Source: Holacanthus passer (Eukaryota > Chordata > Actinopteri > Pomacanthidae). From it: a DNA stretch of 64,000 nucleotides. The position numbers and the translations under genes were made by a program. The stretch's first letter is position 1. Each line of letters begins with the position of its first letter. The notes under the pieces are model-generated. The model was not told where the DNA came from and did not search any database. It was given only the letters and a program-made list of their open reading frames with translations. The stretch is from positions 620,001 to 684,000 of the forward strand of contig JAFREQ010000043.1 of NCBI GenBank assembly GCA_025331565.1. The letters run 5' to 3'. Shown one piece after another: positions 31,257 through 41,100 of this stretch.

Positions 31257-32075
31257 AAAGCATCGCACATTGCTCAGACAAAAATGCACTTGCCAAGAAT
31301 ATGGCTTTTCTGAACTGTAACTCTGTGACAGACTCCTCTGCCTCGTCCTATGTTCGGGATCCGCTCCTCTGACTGTCTGTGCAACCAGCACTGCTGCTTT
31401 CGCAGAACTGTTCGGGCAGATGTGGTGCCCGTTTGAGCTCTAAGGGACCTTTTTGGACCTGGTCTTCATCAGTGGGACTGTACTGAGGAGCGTGAACAAC
31501 TGAGGCATTTCACAAGAAAGTTTACCTCGGAGAAAAGACTCTTAAGGAGCTCTCATATTTCCATGTTCTTTTTTTTTTATCTCAGTCTTTTAATTTGTTT
31601 TCTTTCTTGTTAAAAAAAATCCCTCAGGCCATCCTTGTGGTCATCATGTCCAATGAGAAATAGGAAATTTAATACTGACATACAATGGCTGAGTTTTACT
31701 GAGCACAACGTATCAAGAGTTTTGTGTCTAAATTCAGATATCACAGTGGAACAACTATTTTTTTCCTCCCATTTCCACTCATTGTTTAGTCTGAAAAGGC
31801 ATGAAAGACAGTTGTACTAAATATCTGGACATCAGTAGTCTGCTTGGTTAAACTTCTATAACCTACTGAAAGTACGGTAATAAGCTATTGTAAATGATTT
31901 GCTCTGCAGTAGTGACTGACTGAGAAGGATGAAACAGTGTATTTGAAGGTTCCTGCCCTGTTTGTAAAAATTTGTCAGATTTTGACTGGATTTCTTTTTC
32001 TTTTTTTGTATTACATCTGAAGAAATATTGATGTATATGGAACTTAATAAAATGGAAAAGACTGATTCCTTGCTC
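31257..32075 (+). other. bptf 3' UTR
   Basis: AT-rich, no coding potential, ending about 20-25 nt after the AATAAA at 32046-32051. The cleavage point is estimated. Confidence 0.75.
32046..32051 (+). terminator. bptf poly(A) signal
   Basis: AATAAA in 'CTTAATAAAATGG', followed by a GT-rich stretch (TCGTCTTGTTTTTGTGG), about 0.8 kb past the bptf stop codon. Confidence 0.8.
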
Positions 32076-32099
32076 GTCTTGTTTTTGTGGCAGTGACAC

Positions 32100-32769
32100 A
32101 TTGTTGACATCTTTATCAAACTTTTAAAATGTTTTAGTATAAGACAAATGTTTGCATAGAACTGTGATATAGTATATTTATGGCAGGGACAATATAAAAC
32201 ATTAAATTAGTTACAGTAAAAGAAAGAATTAACAGATCATGTGCTTCACAGTGTCCAGTGTTCAATGGCTTGTTTTGTTTTGGGAGGTGGTTTTTTTTTG
32301 TTTGTTTTTATTTACAGACCATTTAGGGATGCATAAGAAACTTTTACATTAAGAGAAACACCTTTGAAGTGTTAATATTTTCCAACCCTTTAAAGGAATT
32401 TTACTCAACAAGTATCAGCAAATACAAATAAAACCAAAGATACATGTATTTGTTGAAGGAGCTAAATATGAGCAAAATCTGATTTCCAAAAACACAGGTG
32501 TAATATTCAATTTCAGATTTACAGAGAAATATCTTTGCATGTACTTTGGAATTTATCCAATGGATGTTTATTTGAGACGTGTAGTAGCATCTTAGAACCG
32601 AAATGCACCGATCTAGAATCAGTTCATCTTTCTAAACACCCATTGAAAAAAAAGCATAAAATCGGCAGGAAACTGACCCAAAGTCAGATTCAACACAGTG
32701 TTAGTCACGCGCATAGATCTCGCGATATCATGACGACATTTCCTGTGTTCTCTGTGATTTTTTTTCAAA
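32100..32769. other. Intergenic between bptf and kpna2
   Basis: AT-rich, no exon seen. The two genes are separated by only about 0.8 kb, so the kpna2 promoter lies right behind the bptf 3' end. Confidence 0.55.
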
Positions 32770-32889
32770 CCGGCCAATGAGCGGAGGCGCGTAGATGCTT
32801 CTGCTCGAACAGTCCAATCAGGAGGCTTAGTTGTAGGAATTTAAAGGTCTGTGCGGGACTGACTGTACCACACTTTGTGCGACCATAAG
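32770..32889 (+). promoter_or_regulatory. kpna2 promoter and noncoding exon 1
   Basis: CCAAT boxes at 32774-32778 and 32814-32818 (both + orientation, 40 bp apart) are followed by TTTAAA at 32840-32845, a known variant of the cell-cycle homology region (CHR). Exon 1 ends at 32889 (CATAAG|GTGAGA); its start is probably near 32850-32870. NF-Y sites plus a CHR are typical of G2/M genes under MuvB/DREAM control, and KPNA2 is a known cell-cycle gene; function here is inferred. Confidence 0.6.
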
Positions 32890-33139
32890 GTGAGAGCGTG
32901 TTTATTGCTTATGTAGTTTTATTAAAAGGAATTTTATTATTTTTATTCATAATTATAGTTTTCATGTTTGTTTTTTCTGTGAGCTGTTTATTATATTACC
33001 AACGTGTGCTAGCTGGCAGTAGGTCTATTTTAATGTCACACGGCTAGCAGTTAGCTTGACGTGCTTGTCATTCGTCTTGCTGTCACGAGGCCGTTCAGAG
33101 TTAACTAACTCAACTAACTTTTTAAAACCTTCTGTACAG

Positions 33140-33251
33140 GGATAAAACCACAAAACTTCATTTCACTGCTGTTGACTTTCTCTGGAACTTCAAAATGTCT
33201 GAGAACGCCGCACGTCTGAACAAGTTCAAGAACAAAGGCAAAGACGCCAAT
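33140..33251 (+). CDS. kpna2: kpna2 exon 2: end of 5' UTR and residues 1-19
   Basis: Acceptor CTGTACAG; the leader is 33140-33194, ATG at 33195 with A at -3. Encodes MSENAARLNKFKNKGKDAN; phase 0 at GTGAGT. No upstream ATG in this exon. Confidence 0.93.
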
Positions 33252-36052
33252 GTGAGTTGACTCTATCATGTTGTCTATCTCATTATATCCACTAGTTCTG
33301 GTTATAAATGTCTGACTTGTTGTTGATTTTTTTAAATGAAATGCAGGAACTTCGCCGCAGGAGAGTGGAGGTGAACGTCGAGCTCCGCAAGGCGAAGAAA
33401 GATGATCAGATCTTCAAAAGAAGGAATGTGTCTGCACTTCCTGAAGAGGCCACTTCTCCTCTCCAGGAGAGAACCCAGAACTGTCAGGTGAGCCTTTAAA
33501 TCCAATATTTAAATGGAGGAAGTGTTCACTCTAGTGTTCAATGTGCGTGAATTAAATGCTGTTTATATCCAGGAAGTGAACACTTGTACAAGACAACATC
33601 ACTATAATCCAACATAATAGCCACAAATGCAATACTGTATGTGGTCTGGACTTGTGGAAATTAGTTTATTCAGCTCTATGTTGATCTTTGAGACTGTTGG
33701 TGTCTGTGAATTCATGTTCTTCCTCTCCTGTTTGACAATTGGCAGGCTGCCCGACAGTGGACAGTTGAAGAGATTGTCACAGGAGTGAACAGTGGGAATC
33801 CTGAGTCCCAGCTCCAGGCTACACAGGCTGCACGGTAATAATTCATTAAAGAACGATGTACATTTAATCTTTCCACCACAATCAACATGACCAATTCCTG
33901 CCATGATGACTCACTTTTACTGTCCTTTCCTGATTACAGGAAACTGCTGTCCCGTGACAAGCATCCTCCCATTGACCAGATGATCAGTGCCGGGCTGATC
34001 CCCAAGTTTGTCGCCTTCCTGGGGCTGACGGATTGTCCTCCGATCCAGTTTGAAGCTTCCTGGGCTCTGACCAACATTGCCTCCGGGACCACTGATCAGA
34101 CAGCTGCTGTTGTTGAGGGCGGGGCCATTCCTGCCTTCATCGCCCTGGTCACATCCCCCCACCAACATATCAGCGAGCAAGCAGTCTGGGCCCTTGGAAA
34201 TATTGCTGGTAACAGACAAAATATTGTTTTGTTTTGTCTGGTCATGAAATTTTGATTAGAAGCAAATGTCATGTTTTTGTTTTTACATTTATTTTTGTTT
34301 GTGCTATTTAGGTGATGGATCAGCTCTTAGAGACAAGGTCATCAAACACGGAGCTGTAGTCAATCTACTCCGTCTGCTGGCAGTCCCTGACTTGTCTGTA
34401 TTCAATGTAAGTATTTTTATAAAAACCTTCTTTTTAATGTGTTTTTTTTTTTTTTTTTTTTTAAATTGTCCTATCAGACCATAATCGAAAGTAATTTTCT
34501 TGTCGTGGTCAAATTCAATCATTCAGATTGTCCACTAGGGGGCGCCCTAACTCAACCAAATGTTTTTCTATGTTAAACTAATGCCTGCTCCTCTCTTATA
34601 CTTGATTTCTTTGCAGACTGGCTACCTGAGAAATGTTACGTGGACTCTGTCAAACCTCTGTCGCAACAAGAACCCTTCCCCTCCTATGACTGCAATCCAG
34701 CAGATCTTACCTGCTCTCATTCGTCTGCTACACTTTGATGACCTCGAGGTGTTGGCTGACGCGTGTTGGGCTGTTTCATACCTGACAGATGGGGCTAATG
34801 ACCGTATTGAGGTGGTGGTCCAGACTGGTTTAATTCCTCGCCTGGTGAAGCTTCTTGGTTTTGATGAGCTGCCTGTTGTTGTACGTATAAAGTCTCACTT
34901 ATTTATTATCACTTATTATTTATGTTTTTCTATTAGTCCAGCATGTGCATGAGGAGGGTGATGGTTGGTTCGTGTAGCCTGTGCCATCACCCTGAGGCAG
35001 CTCCTTAGGTTGTTACAGGTTATAACAACCCCTCTCACCCTTCAGACCCCTGCGCTGCGGGCCATCGGCAACATTGTGACCGGTACAGATGAGCAGACTC
35101 AGGCGGTGCTGAATGCTGGGGCCCTGGGCATGTTCCCCCAGCTGCTGCGCCACAAAAAGGCCAACATTCAGAAAGAGGCAGCCTGGACTCTGTCTAACAT
35201 CACAGCAGGGAAGGACTCTCAAATCCAGGAGGTCATCAATGCAGGCCTCGTTCCTTACCTGGTTGAAATGCTTGTGCGGGTATGTTTGGGTTTTTTTTTA
35301 ATTGTTTTGTTTTCCTCACTGGTGGGAGAATATTATTACCACTTTACCAGTTCAGTGCAGTCAACAGATTCCTCCATTGGACCGTTCCCTAACTTTTCTG
35401 ATCATGTCTCTGCAGGGTGACTACAAAACTCAGAAAGAGGCTGTGTGGGCTGTTACAAACTTCACCAGTGGGGGCAGTATTCAGCAGGTGGTTTACCTTG
35501 TTCAAGCCAATGTGATCGAGCCTCTTCTGAACCTACTCTCCTCTAAGGACAGCAAAACTGTCCTTGTCATCTTGGATGCCATTACCAACATCTTCATGGT
35601 GAGTGCATTGTCATGGAAAAATGTAAATGTGTGTCTTTGCTGGAAATGATAAGTTCAGTTATTGGAGGTGCCAAAATGGCTGTGAAACACTGATGTGTTT
35701 TCCTATCAGGCTGGGGATAAAATTGGAGAGTCGGACAAGCTGAGTCTAATGGTCGAAGAATGCGGTGGACTGGACAAGATCGAGGCTCTGCAGTCTCATG
35801 AGAACGAGATGGTCTACAAAGCAGCCCTCAACCTGATTGAGAAATACTTCTCAGAAGAGGTAAGTGTCTTTCAGATGTTTGATCTGATTTTAAAAGAACT
35901 TTTTATGCCCATAAGTGGTCTTACTGTTTTATGTTTTTTTTTTGTTTTGTTTTTTTTCAAAGGAGGAGGTGGTGCAGTGTGTGGCCCCAGAAGCAACTAA
36001 TGACTGTTATGCTTTCCAAATCAGTGAAGACCAGAGCTCTTTCAATTTCTAA
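33195..36052 (+). CDS. kpna2: KPNA2: importin subunit alpha-1 (karyopherin alpha 2), complete
   Basis: Cytosolic adaptor that binds classical nuclear localisation signals and importin beta for nuclear import, then returns via CAS/CSE1L. Ten coding exons with consistent phases give 1,572 nt, 523 residues (human 529). The N-terminus MSENAARLNKFKNKGKDAN leads into an importin-beta-binding domain (RRRR at 22-25, RKAKK 33-37, KRRN 43-46). Armadillo repeats follow, with the NLS-binding Trp/Asn pairs visible as SWALTNIASG, VWALGNIAG, TWTLSNLCRN, AWTLSNITAG and VWAVTNFTSG. The acidic/CAS-binding C-terminus ends SSFNF, like human TFNF. DQIFKRRNVSALPEEATSPL and the end fit the KPNA2 subtype better than KPNA1/3/4 types. 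Introns are short (84-539 nt). Confidence 0.97.
33347..33487 (+). CDS. kpna2: kpna2 exon 3: importin-beta-binding domain
   Basis: Residues 20-66, ELRRRRVEVNVELRKAKKDD and QIFKRRNVS. The basic clusters bind importin beta and self-inhibit the NLS groove when free. Phase 0/0. Confidence 0.97.
33746..33834 (+). CDS. kpna2: kpna2 exon 4
   Basis: Residues 67-96, AARQWTVEEIVTGVNSGNPE and LQATQAAR, the start of armadillo repeat 1. Phase 0 in, 2 out. Confidence 0.95.
33940..34208 (+). CDS. kpna2: kpna2 exon 5: armadillo repeats 1-3
   Basis: Residues ~96-185. Includes KLLSRDKHPPIDQMISAGLI, SWALTNIASGTTDQTAAVVE and SEQAVWALGNIAG, forming the major NLS-binding groove. Phase 2 in, 1 out. Confidence 0.97.
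34312..34406 (+). CDS. kpna2: kpna2 exon 6
   Basis: Residues ~186-217, GDGSALRDKVIKHGAVVNLL and LAVPDLSVFN. Phase 1 in, 0 out. Confidence 0.95.
34617..34880 (+). CDS. kpna2: kpna2 exon 7: armadillo repeats 4-5
   Basis: Residues 218-305. Includes GYLRNVTWTLSNLCRNKNPS and CWAVSYLTDGANDRIEVVV. Ends PVV before GTACGT, phase 0. Confidence 0.97.
34881..35045 (+). other. kpna2 intron 7 with two perfect hairpins
   Basis: AGGGTGATGG (34955-34964) pairs fully with CCATCACCCT (34984-34993). GGTTGTTA (35008-35015) pairs fully with TAACAACC (35023-35030), ending 15 nt before exon 8. No ACA or C/D box pattern that I can fit, so no snoRNA call is made. Confidence 0.5.
35046..35279 (+). CDS. kpna2: kpna2 exon 8: armadillo repeats 6-7
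   Basis: Residues 306-383. TPALRAIGNIVTGTDEQTQA, NIQKEAAWTLSNITAGKDSQ and VPYLVEMLVR, forming the minor NLS groove. Phase 0/0. Confidence 0.97.
35416..35598 (+). CDS. kpna2: kpna2 exon 9: armadillo repeats 8-9
   Basis: Residues 384-444. GDYKTQKEAVWAVTNFTSGG through LDAITNIFM. Phase 0/0. Confidence 0.96.
35710..35859 (+). CDS. kpna2: kpna2 exon 10: armadillo repeat 10
   Basis: Residues 445-494. AGDKIGESDKLSLMVEECGG, LDKIEALQSHENEMVYKAAL and IEKYFSEE. This repeat forms part of the CAS-binding surface. Phase 0/0. Confidence 0.96.
35963..36052 (+). CDS. kpna2: kpna2 exon 11: C-terminus
   Basis: Residues 495-523, EEVVQCVAPEATNDCYAFQI then SEDQSSFNF and TAA at 36050-36052. The acceptor TTTTTTTTCAAAG ends AAAG rather than CAG/TAG, which is less common. 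Confidence 0.93.
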   Translation, partial: EEVVQCVAPEATNDCYAFQISEDQSSFNF

Positions 36053-36184
36053 ACAACTTTCTAAAACCTTTCAGCTCTACTGTACCCTTTCTACTGTTTG
36101 TCCCTTGTTCATGTAATTGTGGAGTTTTGCTCCTTGTATGTACTGTACATACTGTTTTAACATAACTGATAAGACATGATTGTA

Positions 36185-36190
36185 AATAAA
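36185..36190 (+). terminator. kpna2 poly(A) signal
   Basis: AATAAA in 'TGTAAATAAAGTTG', about 135 nt after the stop codon, with GT-rich sequence just after it. The 3' UTR is therefore short (36053 to about 36210). Confidence 0.85.
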
Positions 36191-36537
36191 GTTGTTGGAT
36201 CATGTGTGGGTTTACTTTTTTCACCTTTAAGTGTATTTATATATTGTGTGTGTGTGAAATAGGTCTGTAGACTCACACAGTAGAAAACGGGTAGTCGATC
36301 GCTCTCAGTCGACTGGTCAAATTCTGAGTGACACTGATCAGACTTTTGCTGCAATCTGGTTCAGAACCACTGAATCTAATTCTAGCAGCTGTATATTGAC
36401 CCGAATGTGAACAAGCAGGTGCCATCTTACATTTGGTCCTGTGTACCCCTTCTGCTTCCTCAGTGAGTAAGGTCAAATACATATTCATGAATAATACCAC
36501 TGATCCCACTACATGCTTGTCTTACAAAAAATGTTTA

Positions 36538-36640
36538 AAGAAACACCTTGACATGGGGAAATACATGTATTTATTGAAGTTACTGCTCCCAGTTAAGAAA
36601 TAGCCTGTCATATAACCCCCTGTAAAACCATGTGGTTTAC
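36538..36640 (+). repeat. Interspersed repeat B fragment
   Basis: 'GAAACACCTTGACATGGGGA', 'AAATACATGTATTTATTG' and 'ACCCCCTGTAAAACCA' are diverged words of the fish repeat seen at 1195 and 9755. Confidence 0.5.
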
Positions 36641-36964
36641 ATTGCCATTGTTGAGACTGAAGATGCTATCATTCCCATAATAACTTTCCAGTGTTGTAAA
36701 AACCTGGTTCATAATATTATAAACCGCTGTGTAATCTTTCGGTGTCTGATATGCCTTAAAACTCATGGATAGTATTTCATTCCCTTGCTTCTTTTTTGAA
36801 AAAAACAACTCAGTATTCTGAGTTTTCCAGGTCCGTTACTTGAGTTATGTTTACTCCAATTTTGATCTAGGCAAATACATTTACAATACATGAAAAAAAA
36901 AGCACAGATGGAAAAAATGAATAAGGACTGAATTCCTGAGACCCTTAAGTCTCAGGATCCTGCT

Positions 36965-37270
36965 TTGTGCGTTAGAGCAATGTAATGATTAGTGATTAAT
37001 TGGTTAGTCAATCAAAAAATTATTCACTAAATATATTGATAATTGATTAATCGTTTGTCATTTTTCAAGCAAAAATATCAAACGTTTGCTGGTTTTGTCT
37101 CCTTAAATGTGAAGATTTGCTGCTTTGTCATTTATGATAGTAAATGAAGGACAGTTTGTTGGACAAAAGCAATTTGAAGACTTCACTTCTGGGAAACTGA
37201 TGAGCTTTTTTCACAATTTTTTTGACATTTTATACTGTCATGTCTTACTGGAACACTTGAAGTGAATGAG
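36965..37270 (+). repeat. Interspersed repeat A copy
   Basis: 'GATTAATTGGTTAGTCAATC', 'TTGATAATTGATTAATCGTT', 'AAATGTGAAGATTTGCTGC' and 'GCAATTTGAAGACTTCAC', signature words of the element, in + orientation. Confidence 0.65.
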
Positions 37271-37499
37271 GGAAAATGTTGTGAGTAACACTACTTTTCC
37301 GACTATTATATACTATATATACTATTATATTCTGAATATTAGTTTTATATCAAAACTAATAATCACACACCACTGTGACAGATTAATTGTGGAGGGGGGG
37401 GCTACATTTATCCAGCTTGTGTCTACGCCCCTGTAAACACTCATAAACTGTCATAAACACAGGCAGCTTATTTACTAAAACCGGCATCAGACTGAGGAG

Positions 37500-38076
37500 G
37501 ACACACCGGGATCTGTCTGTCTGTCTGCGCGCGCGCGCGTGTGTGTGAGCTCCAGCGAGGTGCCACATGTTAGAGAAATGCTTCACTCCCCCAAAGTGGG
37601 TTGTGGTCTCCGGTCAGCTCCTACCAGCAGCAGCAGCGGCGGCGGCGGCAGCGGCGGCAGCAGCCTCCTGAAGCGGGATCAGCAGCGGAGGGCTCCACAG
37701 TTGAAGTGGAGGCGAGCGGAGCGGAGACTCAGTCCGAGGCAGAGGATGGCGAGATAAGCACCGTGTCGCGGCTCTCCGTCCCAGCCCGGCCACACCGTCT
37801 CACCGGGGGACCAGCCGTTTTTTTTTAAATAGCAGATGCACTTTGCAGCCGTGCTACACTCGACATTTTCTTTTTTTTTTTCCTCCTCTTTTAATTTTTT
37901 TGTGAGCGGCCGCTATGGCAGCTCAGTTCACATCCGGGCCACAATGCCTTGACTCCATTATTGTCTAAAACTGGCGGAGAGGTTCATAAACCTTGTTATA
38001 TATATATTATATATTATTTTTTTACACTTAACCACACGTTTTTACTACGAGCAGCAAAGGCTGGAACCAGAAGGAG
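37500..38076 (+). promoter_or_regulatory. smurf2 promoter/5' leader, GC-rich with triplet repeat and uORFs
   Basis: (GC)n at 37527-37538, then a CAG/CGG triplet repeat at 37625-37664 and a GC-rich stretch to about 37805, then AT-rich leader to the start codon. At least two upstream ATG frames exist: 37567 (to a TGA just after the triplet repeat, giving a poly-Ala tail) and 37915-37968. The start site is not visible. Confidence 0.6.
37915..37968 (+). CDS. uORF in the smurf2 5' leader (17 codons plus stop)
   Basis: ATG in GCCGCTATGG (G at -3, G at +4, a strong context), 17 codons and TAA, ending 108 nt before the smurf2 ATG. It lies close enough to the main start to be within exon 1 in nearly any transcript. 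A repressive role is inferred. Confidence 0.5.
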   Translation: MAAQFTSGPQCLDSIIV

Positions 38077-38128
38077 ATGTCTAACCAAGGAGTCCGGCGG
38101 AATGGCCCCGTGAAGCTGCGACTAACAG
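38077..38128 (+). CDS. smurf2: smurf2 coding exon 1
   Basis: ATG with G at -3. Encodes MSNQGVRRNGPVKLRLT, phase 1 at the donor ACAG|GTAGCT. Confidence 0.94.
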
Positions 38129-41100
38129 GTAGCTAGCAACGCTTTTAAATCCCCAACTATATTCCCCCCGCACACTAGCTAGGAAGGCTCCGTGTATTTG
38201 CTGGATGGGAACAGTTCCCATGGGCCATGGAGTTGGCGTAGCGCCGGCTCTTTCACCCGTGATTTCCACTGTTTTAATAACAGCTACGATACATTTTAAG
38301 CATTAGTTGCTTTTATGGTGTTGGCTAGTAGTGGAAAAGTGAGTAGGTGATCCTGTAGATAAGGCAGAATATGGATATTATTGTTCCTGGAAATAGTCTG
38401 AACCTTGTGATTGTCGCCAGTAACCACCAGCAGCCATAACACGGGTCCTGGAGGATCGGAGCTATGAGTTGTGTTGCTCAGCCTCTCAGTTTGTTGTGGC
38501 TTGATTAAAACATAAATATTGGATGATATTTCAAATATCTTTTTTTAAATATTTATAAAGACTTGCTGTAGAAGAGCGCTGGCTAACTATCACACTGCTG
38601 TGCTGACAGGCTCACATAAAGTTGGCTAGCTCATGTTAGCCTAGCCTGCCAGCTAACTATAATCAAGCCTTTATGAGATGACAGGCAGCTCCACAGGTCA
38701 CAAGAGTCTGCAACTGCCACTGAACTGTGATCAGTGTCCCATAAAGAGAGACAGCTGCCTCCTTTGATTGTTATTGCCGCTCAAACAGATCACCATTAAG
38801 TTGTGTTCCTGCTCTATAGCTGCATCCTTTCAGAAGTTCACCCTGAACCAGTGAGCTGTTCATGCCCTTAAAGCCTGATCCAAGCTTGAAGCTGGCTCTT
38901 TTCAGCCAGAGTAATTTGTTGTTTGGCTCTCTCCCTCCCTCTCTGCCTGGGCTGTTTGGTTTGTGCCTTTTCAACACAAACAGCAGAAAGGTTTACATGA
39001 GAGCACACTGTTTTGACTGGGAGAAGTGGCCGACAGCTGCCCCCCTTTTGATGCAGGTCCAGCATCTGACCTGAATCAAATTCCATGGCGGCCTTTTCTA
39101 TCAGGAAGGGGCCAAATTAAATATTTAAGCTGGTGCTGTTTCTGATAGGAATAAGTGGAGACATCAGGGAGGGATCGTAATGAGGTGGATTTAATGGGCT
39201 GGAGGTGTGAGGTGGCCAAGGACATCAAGCTCTGAGCAACATTTTTATAGCTGTCAGAAGTCATTCAGGGTTCACTTCATAAGGAGAGGAATGCCAAGCA
39301 TTTTTAAATGGATATATGCTCTATAGGAATATGCACAGAATAAGTTTGAAATTAAGCAGTCCAATGTTCCTTTGCTTCCAAAACACCTGAATTCCTGCGA
39401 AATTATTTGATTTTGAAAACAGCACAGGTCAATATCATGTCAAAATACGTCTCCAAAACAGATTTTTAGGGTTTTGCAATTGTTGTGAAATTGTTTTAAT
39501 TGTTGCAACCGTTTGAATTGGGTTTGTCATGAGGCATGGAGATATTGTGGACAAACAAGTTTTTGGTCTTTTCCTCATACAGTAGCACAGCATCAGGTCG
39601 CTAGTCTCTGTATGAAATGTCCAACCTGTTGACAATATTTGGTTAATCCTTTATCATTCAGTGCTGTCCCTCAGAGACGTGTCACCACAAGCAAGTTGTT
39701 AAGTTTATGCACAACTTAAATGTTGAAATCTAGAGTCTGTTAGTTTGTCACTGCAGGTTGAGATGGACTGCAGTGGTCTCCTGGTGGAATGCTAAGAATG
39801 TGAGTCCACTGTGGAAAAAAGAGCAGAACCTCACAGACCACCTCCCCTCATGAGTGACACTGTACACCCCCTCAGACTGAAAATCATCCCTCCTAAAGAA
39901 CAGTAACATCACTCCTTAAAATGTGCTTTGCTCATCGTAACAACTGCACAACAAGTCTCTTTTCAGTCTGTCTTTTTCAGTGCCACTAGCAATCACTCCT
40001 CTGGGCAAATGTCTTTCCAAATTGTGCAATATTGTGCCATGTCATCCACATGGTGAGCCCTGTCCCATAGCTGAGCTCACTGCCTTCCCTTTCTCTTGCT
40101 CTCCAGCATGGAGAGCAGTGCAAGTCAGGGCTCGGAGCAGGAGAGGAAGCTCTATAGGAAGGCAGCCGTCTGGTGGTGAAACCCAAGCAGAGAGGCTATG
40201 CTACACACTGTCATTATGTGTTTCTTTGTTTAGCGCTGCACAGCTGTGTATACTGGGCTGATTAGATTGCTGCACAGGGAGTAATGGGCCCAGAGAGCGT
40301 CATTGCGACATTGTAGCTGCATGTTGTCATCTGTAGTTGACTTGATTTTTAGACACATAGCTGTCGATGAATTTGTTTCCAGGCAGGTCGTGAATGATGA
40401 GTTGCTACATTTAAACAGGCCTGTAGCTGTTTGTGCTGTAGGCGTCTCTCCTTGCTGACAACCCCCCTGTCCATTTGAACCAGATGTTGCAGATGTTTGC
40501 CAGCTATTAAACTGGAAAAATATGGCAAGCAAGCTGCTAAAACTAACACTTGGGGTGAGAATTGCCCCTTGACTACACGGGACAGGTTTCCATTATACTC
40601 TACAGCTGATCACTCCTAAATTATGTGACACACAAACACAGCTAATGGCATAACGCGCACCATCCACCGACTCATAAATTACATCATTAAGGCACGGCTC
40701 ATTGCTTTGTCTGATCATTCTTAAATTCTGTCATGCAGACATAGCTCATGGTATAATTTGCACCACTTTCCATGCGACCATAAATTTGATGACACACTGC
40801 CGAATGCCAAGTTCCCTCCAGTATGATTGAGACTTTGCAGAAAAGGGAGCGCATCCCCCCAATCCGTCACGAACTGTGAATCATAAGCTGTCTATCACAC
40901 AGAAGCGAACTCAGACTCATAAGAGTCGGTGATGTTCTGTCGTTGCCCTTTGAATAAATCTTCTGCCCAGAAATGTGTGCAGCAAAATAATAAATTAACT
41001 GACTTTGGTTTGATTTTCTGGTCTGATTCAGAGTCTGGACGTTTATTGCCATTTTCGTCTTAGCTAGGAGTTTACATGTGACTTGTTAAGCATATGGTTT

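Larger units (their letters stand above)
36211..37500. other. Intergenic between kpna2 and smurf2
   Basis: AT-rich sequence without an exon. It carries a repeat B fragment (36538-36640) and a repeat A copy (36965-37270), then rises in GC at the smurf2 promoter. Confidence 0.55.

Noticed and set aside
34951..35030. H/ACA or C/D snoRNA in kpna2 intron 7
   Set aside because: Hairpins are present, but no ACA three bases from an end, no hinge box, and no C/D boxes were found in proper positions.
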